From NCBI GenBank assembly GCA_041179245.1, contig JBEGTT010000195.1, positions 1-33,638 on the forward strand: DNA of 33,638 bases, written 5' to 3'. Position 1 is the stretch's first letter; every line of letters starts with the position of its first letter. The position numbers were made by a program, and so were the translations under genes. This document shows positions 22,552 to 31,830 of this stretch, piece by piece. The notes under the pieces were generated by a model. The model was not told where the DNA came from. It saw only the letters and a list, made by a program, of their open reading frames with translations, and did no database searches. Source of the DNA: JBEGTT01 sp041179245 (lineage in GTDB: Bacteria; Pseudomonadota; Gammaproteobacteria; Burkholderiales; Rhodocyclaceae).

Positions 22552-23921
22552 GCGGCGACCCCGCTCACGAAGGTCTTAACTGCCGCCCGAAACACATCGG
22601 CTCGATGTGCATAGTTTCGGTACATATCCAAACTAGCACAGGCAGGAGAGAGCAACACCGCATCGCCGGCCTTCGCCTGTTGAGACAACCAAGAAACGGC
22701 GCTCTCCATATCTGCAAAAATTGCTGTGGGAACATCGCAGCCCGCAATCGCCGATTCAATTAGGCTCGCATCCTTGCCGATCAGCGCAACGGCTCGCCCA
22801 TGTTTTTCTAGTGCCGCTTTTAGTGGCGAGAAATCCTGCCCCTTACCATCACCGCCCAGCACAATAGCGAGCTTTCGACCTAAACCTTCAATGGCCGCGA
22901 GGGTTGCGCCGACGTTAGTCCCCTTGGAATCATCGACAAATAAAATTCCCAGATGCTCGCCAACGGTTTCAACTCGATGAGCCAATCCATGGAAGCTTGC
23001 CAGACCGGGCAAGACGCTTTCCGCACTAACCCCGATGGCTTCGCACAAGGCCAAGGCCGCCATCAAATTAGTTGCGTTATGCAAACCCGTCAGCGGTGAA
23101 CCAGAGAGCGGCAACAAGCAGTTTTGCCCACGATAAATTGCGCCCTCTTTGATTCCGTAATCCATTGAACGGCTCGGTGCATTTAGGCCAAAAGTCACCA
23201 TCTTGGCCCCGCAGCCACCCATACTCAGGCTGTAATCATCATCCCGATTGAGTACACGTACCGACGACCCCTGAAAAATTCGGCGTTTGGCCTCGGCATA
23301 CCCTTGCATATTGCCGTGCCGATCCAAATGATCTTCGCTGAGATTCAGCACCGTGGCGGCAGCGGCACTCATGGAATGTGTGGTTTCTAATTGGAAGCTC
23401 GAAACCTCCACCACCCACACTTTGGGCAGTGTTTTTGTATCCAGCGCAGCCATTAACGCATCAAGGACAGAAGGCGAAATATTTCCGCAAGCTATCGCCG
23501 AAACGCCTGCCTTATTCAGTAAATGAGCGGTCAGGGCTGTCGTTGTGGTTTTTCCGTTGCTGCCAGAAATGGCTAGCACTTTGCCGGCCCCTACCCCCTG
23601 AGCAGTCAGATCCCGCAAACCCCATACAAATAACTCAACTTCAGAAACGATGGGAATAGTCGTTTCTGCCAGTACGGGCAGGTGACTTGGAATGCCAGGA
23701 GAAAGGGCTAACAGATCAAATCCAGCTAAGGTCTTAGCCTCTAGCGGGCCGGTTTTAAGTGTGGCACTGGGAACCGCTGCTTTTAGTGCCGCTTGATTGG
23801 GCGGATTTTCACGGGTATCCAAAACACAGACATGCGCACCCTGACGATCTAGCCATTTGGCCATCGCCAGACCAGACTCACCGAGTCCGATTACGCCAAT
23901 GTGGTGTCCCTTAAGTTCCAT
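22548..23921 (-). CDS. murD: UDP-MurNAc-L-alanine--D-glutamate ligase
   Basis: 457 residues, Mur ligase fold. MurD adds D-Glu to UDP-MurNAc-L-Ala. N-terminal loop VIGLGESGLAMAKWL, ATP loop GSNGKTT at 120-126, then NLSEDHLDRHG and DDSKGTNVGAT. All are as expected. It lies 22 bases after mraY and overlaps ftsW by four bases. Confidence 0.97.
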   Translation of the reverse strand: MELKGHHIGVIGLGESGLAMAKWLDRQGAHVCVLDTRENPPNQAALKAAVPSATLKTGPLEAKTLAGFDLLALSPGIPSHLPVLAETTIPIVSEVELFVWGLRDLTAQGVGAGKVLAISGSNGKTTTTALTAHLLNKAGVSAIACGNISPSVLDALMAALDTKTLPKVWVVEVSSFQLETTHSMSAAAATVLNLSEDHLDRHGNMQGYAEAKRRIFQGSSVRVLNRDDDYSLSMGGCGAKMVTFGLNAPSRSMDYGIKEGAIYRGQNCLLPLSGSPLTGLHNATNLMAALALCEAIGVSAESVLPGLASFHGLAHRVETVGEHLGILFVDDSKGTNVGATLAAIEGLGRKLAIVLGGDGKGQDFSPLKAALEKHGRAVALIGKDASLIESAIAGCDVPTAIFADMESAVSWLSQQAKAGDAVLLSPACASLDMYRNYAHRADVFRAAVKTFVSGVAA

Positions 23922-23943
23922 TTCTTTTTGCCGGTTATTTCAA

Positions 23944-25047
23944 CTATCTCAACTTCAAACTGGACAAACCGAACAACACCAGCATGATGGTGATAATCCA
24001 GAACCGCACGACCACTTGCGTTTCTTTCCATCCAGTTTGTTCAAAATGGTGATGCAGCGGCGCCATTCGCAAAATACGTTGCCCCTGCCCATATTTCTTC
24101 TTGGTGTACTTGAACCAACCCACCTGCAACATCACCGACAGTGTTTCAACCACAAACACCCCCCCCATGATGAACAGGACAATTTCTTGACGAATGATGA
24201 CCGCCACCGTTCCCAGTGCAGCGCCAAGGGCCAATGCGCCGACATCGCCCATAAACACTTCTGCGGGATAAGCGTTGAACCACAGGAATCCCAAGCCCGC
24301 ACCGGCAATGGCCCCCAGCACGATGCATAACTCCCCCGCGCCGGGAATGTAAGGAATTAGCAGATATTTGGCGTAAACCGCGTGCCCCGTGACGTAGGCA
24401 AAAATTGCAAAAGCCCCTGCCACCAATACCGTTGGCATGATCGCCAAGCCATCTAATCCATCGGTGAGGTTGACCGCATTACTGGTCCCGACGATCACAA
24501 AATAGGTCAGGATAACGAACCCCCAAATCCCCAGCGGGTATCCGAAGGTTTTAAAGAAAGGAACGATCAACTCAGTTTGTGCGGGGTTATTGGTTGAAAA
24601 AGCGAGAAAAATTGCGGCCCCAAAGCCCAGCACGGATTGCCAGAAAAACTTCCAACGTGCCGCAAGCCCATTCGGGTCTTTGTAAACAACCTTTTTCCAG
24701 TCGTCGTACCAACCGACAATACCGAACCCCAAGGTCACCACGAGCACCGTCCATACGTAGCGATTCGTCAGATCGCCCCATAACAAAGTGGTCACCGCGA
24801 TTGAAATCAGGATCAACACCCCTCCCATCGTGGGGGTACCCGATTTCACCAGATGTGTTTGCGGGCCATCAGTACGCACTGCCTGCCCAATTTTCTTGGC
24901 CGCCAACCAGCGAATCACCGGCGGCCCCGCGACAAAGGAAATCAGTAAAGCCGTCATCGCCGCCAACACCATGCGTAGCGTAATGTAGTTAAAAACATTA
25001 AAGGTTCGCGTGTCTTGAGCCAGCCACTGTGCAAGCCATAACAACAT
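23944..25047 (-). CDS. mraY: Phospho-MurNAc-pentapeptide transferase MraY
   Basis: 367 residues with about ten membrane helices. MraY moves phospho-MurNAc-pentapeptide to undecaprenyl phosphate to make lipid I. Conserved acids are Asp115-Asp116 (YDDWKK) and Asp196 and Asp199 (NLTDGLDGLA), with a further Asp in FMGDVGALALG; the HHH motif is in APLHHHFEQTGW. The start lies two bases after the murF stop. Confidence 0.97.
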   Translation of the reverse strand: MLLWLAQWLAQDTRTFNVFNYITLRMVLAAMTALLISFVAGPPVIRWLAAKKIGQAVRTDGPQTHLVKSGTPTMGGVLILISIAVTTLLWGDLTNRYVWTVLVVTLGFGIVGWYDDWKKVVYKDPNGLAARWKFFWQSVLGFGAAIFLAFSTNNPAQTELIVPFFKTFGYPLGIWGFVILTYFVIVGTSNAVNLTDGLDGLAIMPTVLVAGAFAIFAYVTGHAVYAKYLLIPYIPGAGELCIVLGAIAGAGLGFLWFNAYPAEVFMGDVGALALGAALGTVAVIIRQEIVLFIMGGVFVVETLSVMLQVGWFKYTKKKYGQGQRILRMAPLHHHFEQTGWKETQVVVRFWIITIMLVLFGLSSLKLR

Positions 25048-25049
25048 AA

Positions 25050-26438
25050 TTATTTCTCCCCTGCTTGCTGAGCATCTGCTTCTAGCAAACCATGACTGAT
25101 ACGTTCCATCTTCATGAAACGTGACCCTTTAACCAGCACCGTGCAGTCTGCCGTCAGCAATTTGCGCAACGCGGAAATAAGCGGTTCGGGTTGTTTAAAA
25201 TGCTGCCCGCCCTCACCAAAGCTGCGGCAAGTAATTTGGCTCGCTTCGCCCAACGTCAGTAGCCGGTCAATTCCCTGACTTTTGGCATAACCACCCACTT
25301 CATCGTGGTACTGACCAGAGGCTTCGCCAATTTCACCCATATCACCGAGCACCAGAATTTTCCGCCCCACAGTTGACGCCAGCACATCGATACCGGCCCG
25401 CACCGAATCCGGATTAGCGTTGTAAGTGTCATCAAGCAACAATCCGCCTCCCGACAAGGCACTTTTTTGAAGACGGCCTTTAACCCCGGAGAAGGCCGCA
25501 AGCCCCGTAGCGATGCTCGAAAGAGGTAACCCAGCAGCCAGACAAACCGCCGCCGCCGCCAATGCATTTTCTGCATTGTGACGACCCGGTACCTGCAAGC
25601 GGATGTCTGCGGAATCTTCGTGCGTCGTGATTTTTAGCTGAGTAGACAGACCGTGCTGTTTGATTTCGCCCTGCACATTGGCTGGCTCATTCGCAAGCCC
25701 TCTATTACCAAACGTTAGCGCGGTGTGTGGTGCAACCTGTGTTTTCCAGAGATCAGCAAAATCACTGTCTAGTGAAATAGCCGCAACACCGTTATCGCTT
25801 AGCCCATTAAAGATGCAGCCTTTTTCCCGCGCCACCTCCGCCAAGTCACCCATACCCTCCAGGTGAGCACGCTGGGCGTTGGTCACTACCGCTGCGGTTG
25901 GGCGAGCAATGTGGGTGAGATAGTCAATTTCACCGGGGTGGTTCATCCCCATTTCGATCACCGCTGCCTGGTGATGTTCATTCAGGCCCAGCAAGGTCAG
26001 CGGCAATCCAATGTCGTTATTAAAATTACCCTGTGTTGCCAGAACCGCTTCACCAAACTGAGCCTTCAATACGGCGGCAATCATTTCCTTAGTGGTGGTT
26101 TTGCCGTTGGACCCAGTGACCCCAATCAGGGGCAAATCGAACGTAGCTCGCCACGCAGCAGCTAGGCGCCCAAGCGCCAAGCGGGTGTCATCAACGACGA
26201 CAGCGGCTAATCCAGCGGGCACTTTTTCCAAACGTGAAACAAGCACACCAACGGCCTTGGCCTGCAATGCCGCATCGAGGTAATCATGGGCATCAAAACG
26301 ATCCCCCTTAAGCGCAATAAAAAGTGATCCCGCTGGAATGTTGCGACTATCGGTACTCACGCCTTGGGCTTGGACGTTACCATCCCCGACCAACTCGCCG
26401 CCGACGGCCTGTGCGATGGCTGACAACGTCCATTTCAT
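25050..26438 (-). CDS. murF: UDP-MurNAc-tripeptide--D-Ala-D-Ala ligase
   Basis: 462 residues, Mur ligase fold. MurF adds the D-Ala-D-Ala dipeptide made by DdlB. ATP loop GSNGKTT at 109-115, then QGNFNNDIGLPLTLL and the DDTYNANPDSV motif that marks MurF. Start overlaps the murE stop as ATGA. Confidence 0.97.
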   Translation of the reverse strand: MKWTLSAIAQAVGGELVGDGNVQAQGVSTDSRNIPAGSLFIALKGDRFDAHDYLDAALQAKAVGVLVSRLEKVPAGLAAVVVDDTRLALGRLAAAWRATFDLPLIGVTGSNGKTTTKEMIAAVLKAQFGEAVLATQGNFNNDIGLPLTLLGLNEHHQAAVIEMGMNHPGEIDYLTHIARPTAAVVTNAQRAHLEGMGDLAEVAREKGCIFNGLSDNGVAAISLDSDFADLWKTQVAPHTALTFGNRGLANEPANVQGEIKQHGLSTQLKITTHEDSADIRLQVPGRHNAENALAAAAVCLAAGLPLSSIATGLAAFSGVKGRLQKSALSGGGLLLDDTYNANPDSVRAGIDVLASTVGRKILVLGDMGEIGEASGQYHDEVGGYAKSQGIDRLLTLGEASQITCRSFGEGGQHFKQPEPLISALRKLLTADCTVLVKGSRFMKMERISHGLLEADAQQAGEK

Positions 26439-27979
26439 GGCGCAACGCCTTCATCACCTAAAACCGATGAAGTCTGTGCAGCCTGAGAACGGGTATTGCT
26501 GTTCAGATTCCGATAGCTTTCCAACGCACGACTCACTTCACGACCATCATTAAAGTCGTATCGGGCACCTGCAATCTCCTGATAAGTTTCGTGGCCTTTG
26601 CCCGCCACCAGAATGACATCTTCAGGTTGCGCCTGTGAAACCACGGTCAAGATAGCTTCTGCACGGTCATCCATAACCACGGCAGATACCGCACCCACCT
26701 GAATTTCCATCAGAATCGATTGTGGGTTTTCACTGCGAGGATTGTCTGACGTCAGGAAGACTGCATCGGCCAAGCGGCTAGCAATTTCACCCATGACGGG
26801 GCGCTTGCCCTGATCTCGATCACCGCCGCAGCCGAAAATAACTTTCAGCGCCCCTTGGCGAACATTCGCAACCGGCCGTAAAGCGGCCAGCGCGTTTTCA
26901 AGCGCGTCTGGCGTGTGGGCATAATCCACTAACACCAAAGGTTCACCCGGTTTACCGTAGGTTTCCATTCGCCCCGGCGGAGGGCTAAGTTCAGACAGGC
27001 GCTGCCCGACTTCGTAGATAGGCATACCTGAATCCAGCAAGACGGCGGCGACGGCCAGCATATTGGACAGGTTATACCGCCCAATTAAGCGGGTATCTAC
27101 CTTGGCTTTGCCCTGCTGGGCATTCAACATGAAGCGCTGCCCGCTGACCGTATCTTCAATCTGTTCGGCCCGGATCACGGCGGGGAAATTGGCCCGGTCA
27201 GATGACAGGGTGTAACCCACCACCTTGGCCGCCTCGGTGGCTCGCATCAGCTCAACCCCAAACGGATCATCCAGATTAATCACCGCAAAACGCAAACGGG
27301 GCCACGTAAACAGTTGGGCCTTGGCTTGGGCGTAGCCCTCCATCGTGCCGTGATAATCCAAGTGATCTCGTGTGAAATTGGTGAAGATCGCCGTATCAAT
27401 ATGAGCGCCGTTGAGCCGCCCCTCCTCAATCCCAATTGAGCTGGCTTCAAGCACACACGCCATCGCACCTTGCTCACGAAAATCCTGCAGGCAGCGAACC
27501 AACGTCGCCGCTTCTGGCGTGGTAAAACCCGTTGCCAATTCGGCGCCGACAAACCCAGCCCCCAATGTTCCAATGACGGCACATTTTCGGGGATAGAGCC
27601 GGGCCAACCACTGGCTCACGGTTGTTTTGCCATTTGTACCGGTAACTGCCAGTAAGGGGATTTGATCCGTCGGCCACCCAGCTGCCGCATGAGCCAGCCA
27701 ACCGACCAATGCTCGTAATTCTGACTGCGCCCGATTCGGCAAGCTGATGCCAGCAGGCAATACAAAGTGTTGAGGTTCCCACAATATGGCCGCAGCACCC
27801 CGCTGGATAGCGTCCTCGATGTAAAGACGACCATCGGCCAAATCACCCGGATAGGCGACAAATAGATCCCCCGGCCGCACCTGACGGCTATCGTCAGCCA
27901 CGCCAGTTAGCACCACCCCTTGATCCCGGAATGTATCCAAAACAGCTAACGCCACATTACGCAGGGCCTTGTAATCCAT
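26435..27979 (-). CDS. murE: UDP-MurNAc-dipeptide--meso-diaminopimelate ligase
   Basis: 514 residues, Mur ligase fold. ATP loop GTNGKTT at 114-120. The motif DNPRSENP at 412-419 is the signature of the meso-diaminopimelate specific enzymes, so the wall has the Gram-negative A1-gamma type stem peptide. The C-terminal tail beyond about residue 490 is longer and Gln/Ser rich and looks disordered. It lies one base after ftsI and overlaps murF by four bases. Confidence 0.97.
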   Translation of the reverse strand: MDYKALRNVALAVLDTFRDQGVVLTGVADDSRQVRPGDLFVAYPGDLADGRLYIEDAIQRGAAAILWEPQHFVLPAGISLPNRAQSELRALVGWLAHAAAGWPTDQIPLLAVTGTNGKTTVSQWLARLYPRKCAVIGTLGAGFVGAELATGFTTPEAATLVRCLQDFREQGAMACVLEASSIGIEEGRLNGAHIDTAIFTNFTRDHLDYHGTMEGYAQAKAQLFTWPRLRFAVINLDDPFGVELMRATEAAKVVGYTLSSDRANFPAVIRAEQIEDTVSGQRFMLNAQQGKAKVDTRLIGRYNLSNMLAVAAVLLDSGMPIYEVGQRLSELSPPPGRMETYGKPGEPLVLVDYAHTPDALENALAALRPVANVRQGALKVIFGCGGDRDQGKRPVMGEIASRLADAVFLTSDNPRSENPQSILMEIQVGAVSAVVMDDRAEAILTVVSQAQPEDVILVAGKGHETYQEIAGARYDFNDGREVSRALESYRNLNSNTRSQAAQTSSVLGDEGVAP

Positions 27980-27980
27980 C

Positions 27981-29711
27981 TCAAGCCCCTCCTTTATTCG
28001 CTAAGGGGCCATCTTGCGGGATACCCAACGTACGTAAGGCGCCGCCCACAATCTGAGAAAACACAGGGGCCGCCACATCGCCACCGTAATGCTTACCTGC
28101 CGAAGGTTCATCCACCATCACCGCCACGATGAGGCGAGGATCAGAAATAGGCGCAATACCCACAAAGGAAGAAACATATCGTTTGGCGTAAACGCCATTG
28201 ACCACCTTGTAAGCCGTTCCCGTCTTACCGCCCACGCGATAGCCCGCCACACGAGCTAATGGCGCCGTCCCTTCAGGGCCCGCCGCCATTTCCAGCATCA
28301 GCCGCATTTGCCTCGCGGTTTCAGGGGAAAACACCCGGACACCCTGCGGTTGCTCGCCCTCATTGATCTTCACCAGCGAAACCGGCATCAGTTCGCCATT
28401 ACCGGCAAGGGAGGTGTAAGCCCGCGCCATTTGTATCAGGCTGACGGAAATGCCGTGCCCATAAGACATAGTGGCCTGATCAATCGGAACCCAGTTCTTG
28501 GCAGGGCGTAGCCGACCTGAAATCTCGCCGGGAAAACCTAGTCGGGGCAGGCGACCAAAACCCACCGCATCGAACATTTCCCACATTTCCTGTGGCTTAA
28601 ACCCCAAGGCTATCTTGCTGGTTCCCACGTTCGACGATTTTTGGATGACTTGCTGAACGCTCAATACACCGCTCGGATGAGCATCTGAAATGGTAGCGGT
28701 TCCGATCGTAAGCTTGCCAGGCGCGCAATTAATCAGCGTTTCCGGCCTAACCTTGTTCTTATCAATCGCCAATGCAACCGTAAAGGGCTTCATGGTTGAA
28801 CCCGGCTCAAAACTGTCTGTGACGGCCCGATTCCGCAATTGCGCGCCGGTCAAACTCTCTCTGCTATTGGGGTTGTAGGTCGGCCAGTTAGCCAGTGCTA
28901 GAACTTCTCCCGTGCGGGCATCCAGCACGACCGCACTACCTGCTTTGGCCTTATTTTCCAGAACGGCCTGTTTCAGGCTGCTAAAGGTGATGTATTGCAC
29001 CTTACCATCCAGCGCCAAAACCACATCTTTACCATCCTGTGGCGGCTTTATCGCACCAATATCTTCCACGATTTTATCGCGACGATCCTTGATTACACTT
29101 CGGCTACCGTGACGTCCGAGCAGACTACTTTGAAAGGCCAGTTCAACGCCCTCCAAACCCTTATCGTCAACGCCCGTAAAGCCCACGATGTGGGCCGTCA
29201 TGTCACCGGTCGGGTAATAACGCCGGTATTCCCTATCCTGATGCACCCCTTTAAGTTTCATCGCCGCAATCTGCGCCGCCACATCCGGCGGCACTTGCCG
29301 TTTGAGGTAGACAAAGTTTTTGTCGCTGGTCAGCTTTTTAGCCAATTCGCGAGCGTCCATGACTAATAGATGCGCCAGCTGTTTGAGTTCTTCAGGCGTT
29401 AATTTGGTAGCATCGGTAAACGCCCAGATCGATTGCATCGGTGTGCTAATCGCCAATACATCCCCATTGCGATCTGTAATTTTGCCGCGAGAGGCAAACA
29501 CCTCAATATCCCGGCGATAGCGGGAATCTCCCTTTTCCTGCAAAAAATCGTTATTGAGCACCTGCAAGTAAAAAGCCCGCCCAATCAACGCCGCAAAACT
29601 GACCATGATGATTAGCGCCACAAAACGTGAACGCCAAGGGGGCATCGCCAGTTCAAGAACTGGACTTTCCGAATAACGATGGGATTTGGCCGAACGGCCT
29701 CTAACCGCCAT
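27981..29711 (-). CDS. ftsI: Septal transpeptidase FtsI (PBP3)
   Basis: 576 residues: a short cytoplasmic start, one membrane helix at about 30-50, a pedestal domain and a class B transpeptidase domain. It crosslinks septal peptidoglycan made by FtsW. Catalytic motifs are complete: STMK (Ser305), SSN (359-361) and KTGT (496-499). It is the target class of beta-lactams; no motif insertion is visible. Start and ftsL stop overlap by one base. Confidence 0.97.
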   Translation of the reverse strand: MAVRGRSAKSHRYSESPVLELAMPPWRSRFVALIIMVSFAALIGRAFYLQVLNNDFLQEKGDSRYRRDIEVFASRGKITDRNGDVLAISTPMQSIWAFTDATKLTPEELKQLAHLLVMDARELAKKLTSDKNFVYLKRQVPPDVAAQIAAMKLKGVHQDREYRRYYPTGDMTAHIVGFTGVDDKGLEGVELAFQSSLLGRHGSRSVIKDRRDKIVEDIGAIKPPQDGKDVVLALDGKVQYITFSSLKQAVLENKAKAGSAVVLDARTGEVLALANWPTYNPNSRESLTGAQLRNRAVTDSFEPGSTMKPFTVALAIDKNKVRPETLINCAPGKLTIGTATISDAHPSGVLSVQQVIQKSSNVGTSKIALGFKPQEMWEMFDAVGFGRLPRLGFPGEISGRLRPAKNWVPIDQATMSYGHGISVSLIQMARAYTSLAGNGELMPVSLVKINEGEQPQGVRVFSPETARQMRLMLEMAAGPEGTAPLARVAGYRVGGKTGTAYKVVNGVYAKRYVSSFVGIAPISDPRLIVAVMVDEPSAGKHYGGDVAAPVFSQIVGGALRTLGIPQDGPLANKGGA

Positions 29712-29995
29712 CAGTGCCCCCCTGTCGATCCTGGCAACACCGCTTTATCCAACCTTCCGGTTTGCGGCTGCTGCATATGCAACTTTTCGCGAGCAATTTT
29801 TTCGATACGGGGGTGAGTTGCCCAAGTGGACTGTTCCAATTGCAACTGGCCAAACTCAATTTCCAGTTGTCGTGCTTTTTCCTGTTCTGCTTCAAGCGCC
29901 TGAAACAGCTTGCGCGCCTTGTGCTGGGAGGTCACCACCCCCAACGAGCACAGTACTAGCACCATCGCCAGCAGGATGTTGAAGCGCAGCATCAA
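29711..29995 (-). CDS. ftsL: Cell division protein FtsL
   Basis: 94 residues: one membrane helix at about 5-22, then a periplasmic coiled coil (KARKLFQALEAEQEKARQLE and onward to EQSTWATHPRIEKIAREKLHM). FtsL works with FtsB and FtsQ to activate FtsWI. Identity per residue is low in this family; size, topology and position between rsmH and ftsI decide the call. Overlaps rsmH by four bases and ftsI by one. Confidence 0.93.
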   Translation of the reverse strand: MMLRFNILLAMVLVLCSLGVVTSQHKARKLFQALEAEQEKARQLEIEFGQLQLEQSTWATHPRIEKIAREKLHMQQPQTGRLDKAVLPGSTGGH

Positions 29996-30921
29996 ACCTT
30001 CTCCGCAATCCGCATTACCGCACTCCGCGCCCGGGGATTGCGTTGAATTTCAGCAGATGAAGGCCGAAGCGCTTTGCCCACCAAACGCAAAATTGGCTGT
30101 GGCAATTGGTCAGCGCGCAACGGCAGCCCCTTGGGAACATTGCGTTCCGGGTGAGCTTGCTCATTGAAATACTGCTTGACCATGCGATCTTCCAAAGAAT
30201 GAAAGGAAATCACCACCAATCGCCCCCCTGACTTCAGCAGGGACAGCGCTTGCGGCAAGACTATCTCCAGCTGACGGAGTTCCTGGTTGGTATGAATCCG
30301 TAGAGCCTGAAAGCTACGCGTCGCCGCGTCCTGCCCTGGTTCACGGGTGCGCACGGTCGCGCGTACAAGCGAGGCGAACTCGCCAGTTGTTGTGATAGCC
30401 CGTTCGCTCCGAGCAGCCACAACCTTCTTTGCAATCTGGAAAGCAAACCGTTCTTCGCCATAATTTTTTATTACCTCCGCAATTTCCTGCACTTCAGCCC
30501 TTGCCAGCCATTCGGCAGCGGTCTCTCCACGGGTGGTATCCATCCGCATATCGAGAGGCGCATCCTGGCGAAAGCTAAAGCCCCGCTCACCGTCGTCTAT
30601 CTGGGGAGACGACACACCCAAGTCAAAAAGCACACCATCCACGGCCTCTATGCCCGCTTCAGCTGCACCCTGTGATATTTCTGAAAATGGTCGATGCGAT
30701 AAGACAAACCGTTCATCTTGAATGGATTGACCCGCCGCAATGGCCTGAAGATCGCGATCCAGCGACAGCAAGCGCCCACTTTTTCCCAACGACGACAAAA
30801 TCTTTCGACTATGCCCGCCACGCCCAAAAGTGGCGTCAATATAGGTTCCGTCCGATTTAAGGGAGAGCGCCTCTACCGCTTCATCCAGTAATACCGTGAC
30901 GTGGGCAAAGCCCTCGCTCAC
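29992..30921 (-). CDS. rsmH: 16S rRNA (cytosine-1402-N4) methyltransferase
   Basis: 309 residues. RsmH (MraW) methylates C1402 in the decoding site of 16S rRNA with SAM. Motifs: HVTVLLDEAVEAL at the start, IDATFGRGGHSRKIL (SAM loop) near 28-42, DLGVSSPQID and a late VVISFHSLEDRMVK motif. It is the second gene of the dcw operon and overlaps mraZ by four bases. Confidence 0.97.
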   Translation of the reverse strand: MSEGFAHVTVLLDEAVEALSLKSDGTYIDATFGRGGHSRKILSSLGKSGRLLSLDRDLQAIAAGQSIQDERFVLSHRPFSEISQGAAEAGIEAVDGVLFDLGVSSPQIDDGERGFSFRQDAPLDMRMDTTRGETAAEWLARAEVQEIAEVIKNYGEERFAFQIAKKVVAARSERAITTTGEFASLVRATVRTREPGQDAATRSFQALRIHTNQELRQLEIVLPQALSLLKSGGRLVVISFHSLEDRMVKQYFNEQAHPERNVPKGLPLRADQLPQPILRLVGKALRPSSAEIQRNPRARSAVMRIAEKV

Positions 30922-31364
30922 AGCACAAAATCCCCGAATCCGGTCGGCAATTCACCCGCGAACACTTCGCTCGCCAAATCGTTTTGCTGTTTCCAGCCGG
31001 CTTCACTCCAAATTTCAAAATGCGAACCCATACCCACCAGATAAACCGTTTTTTCCATCCCCGCGTAATCGCGCAACTCCGGCGCAATCAACAACCGACC
31101 CGCTGCATCCGGGGTTTCGGTGCGCGCATTCCCCACCAACACCCGCTTAATGGCTGCTGCACGAGGGTCAAGACTGGAAATTTTTTGAAATTGCTCACGA
31201 ACGGGCTGCCACGCAGGTTCTGGATACAGAAGCACACAACGATGGGGATGAGCTGTCAGCACCAACCCGTTTGGACTCGCTGCCAACAGGGCGTCACGGT
31301 GCCGCACCGGTATCGCCAGCCGACCTTTCACATCCAAATTGAGTGCCACCGAACCTTCAAACAT
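30918..31364 (-). CDS. mraZ: Transcriptional regulator MraZ
   Basis: 148 residues from ATG 31364, where the family start MFEGSVALNLDVKGR begins; the longer open frame would run through the operator boxes. MraZ has two tandem AbrB-like halves, each with a DxxGR motif: DVKGRLAIP at about 12-20 and DAAGRLLIA at about 85-93. It represses its own operon by binding repeated boxes just upstream, present here. AGG before the ATG is a modest ribosome site. First gene of the dcw operon. Confidence 0.96.
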   Translation of the reverse strand: MFEGSVALNLDVKGRLAIPVRHRDALLAASPNGLVLTAHPHRCVLLYPEPAWQPVREQFQKISSLDPRAAAIKRVLVGNARTETPDAAGRLLIAPELRDYAGMEKTVYLVGMGSHFEIWSEAGWKQQNDLASEVFAGELPTGFGDFVL

Positions 31365-31393
31365 GACCTGTTTCGCCCCAAAAACCCGTTTAC

Positions 31394-31427
31394 CCACAAA
31401 TTCCCACAAAAAACCACTTTCGACCAC
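31394..31427 (-). promoter_or_regulatory. MraZ operator: four GTGG boxes at 10-bp spacing
   Basis: GTGG (plus-strand CCAC) occurs at 31394-31397, 31404-31407, 31414-31417 and 31424-31427, exactly one helical turn apart; the two nearest mraZ read GTGGGT and GTGGGA. A GGGT run follows at 31384-31387. MraZ is known to bind such tandem boxes upstream of its own gene. The first box overlaps the likely -10. Confidence 0.8.
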
Positions 31428-31455
31428 TTTATGGGATAAGCAGGGGATGCGTCAA
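31426..31455 (-). promoter_or_regulatory. Promoter of the dcw operon
   Basis: On the minus strand TTGACG (31450-31455), an 18-base spacer and TAAAGT (31426-31431). The -35 is close to consensus, the -10 is weaker. It stands directly before the MraZ boxes, about 60-90 bases from the mraZ start. Confidence 0.6.
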
Positions 31456-31830
31456 GGCGAAAAATCAGATTTTTTTCTGTAACAACAAGGACTTAGCAGA
31501 TATTCTTAAGAAACGCTTTTGCAAAAAATCCTTTGAAAACAAGCCGCAAATCGGGACACTTAAAGTAGCTTATGAGGAAGTTTGCGCCCCGCTAACATTG
31601 CGTACTTTCAGGGAATCGAAGATCCATTGCTAGGAACAGCTCGTGTCCTTGTTGGCAATAATGCCGCACACATACAGCGTACTGAACTCGGGGAGCGCAT
31701 CCGCCATAAACATCGATAAAACCCCCCGTGCACCGATAGCTTTCGTTCAATTTACATATGGCAATTGGGAGAGTATGGTTAGGAACTTTGCATTTATTTT
31801 TAGGTGCTATTTATGTGTAACAGTGAGCGT
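31456..31830. other. Intergenic region without a clear gene
   Basis: About 375 bases, more AT-rich than the dcw genes, separating the divergent mraZ and lipoprotein genes. Short open frames exist on both strands (for example 31643-31834), but none has a ribosome site, family likeness or good composition. Short AT-rich inverted repeats such as AAAAATC-A-GATTTTT near 31460 occur. It may be a decayed gene or old insertion scar; nothing recognisable remains. Confidence 0.5.

Noticed and set aside
14661..31364. Long open frames on the plus strand opposite the dcw genes (for example 13951-14460, 15037-15588, 16598-17107)
   Set aside because: These mirror the codon structure of the well-identified minus-strand genes and have no family likeness of their own.
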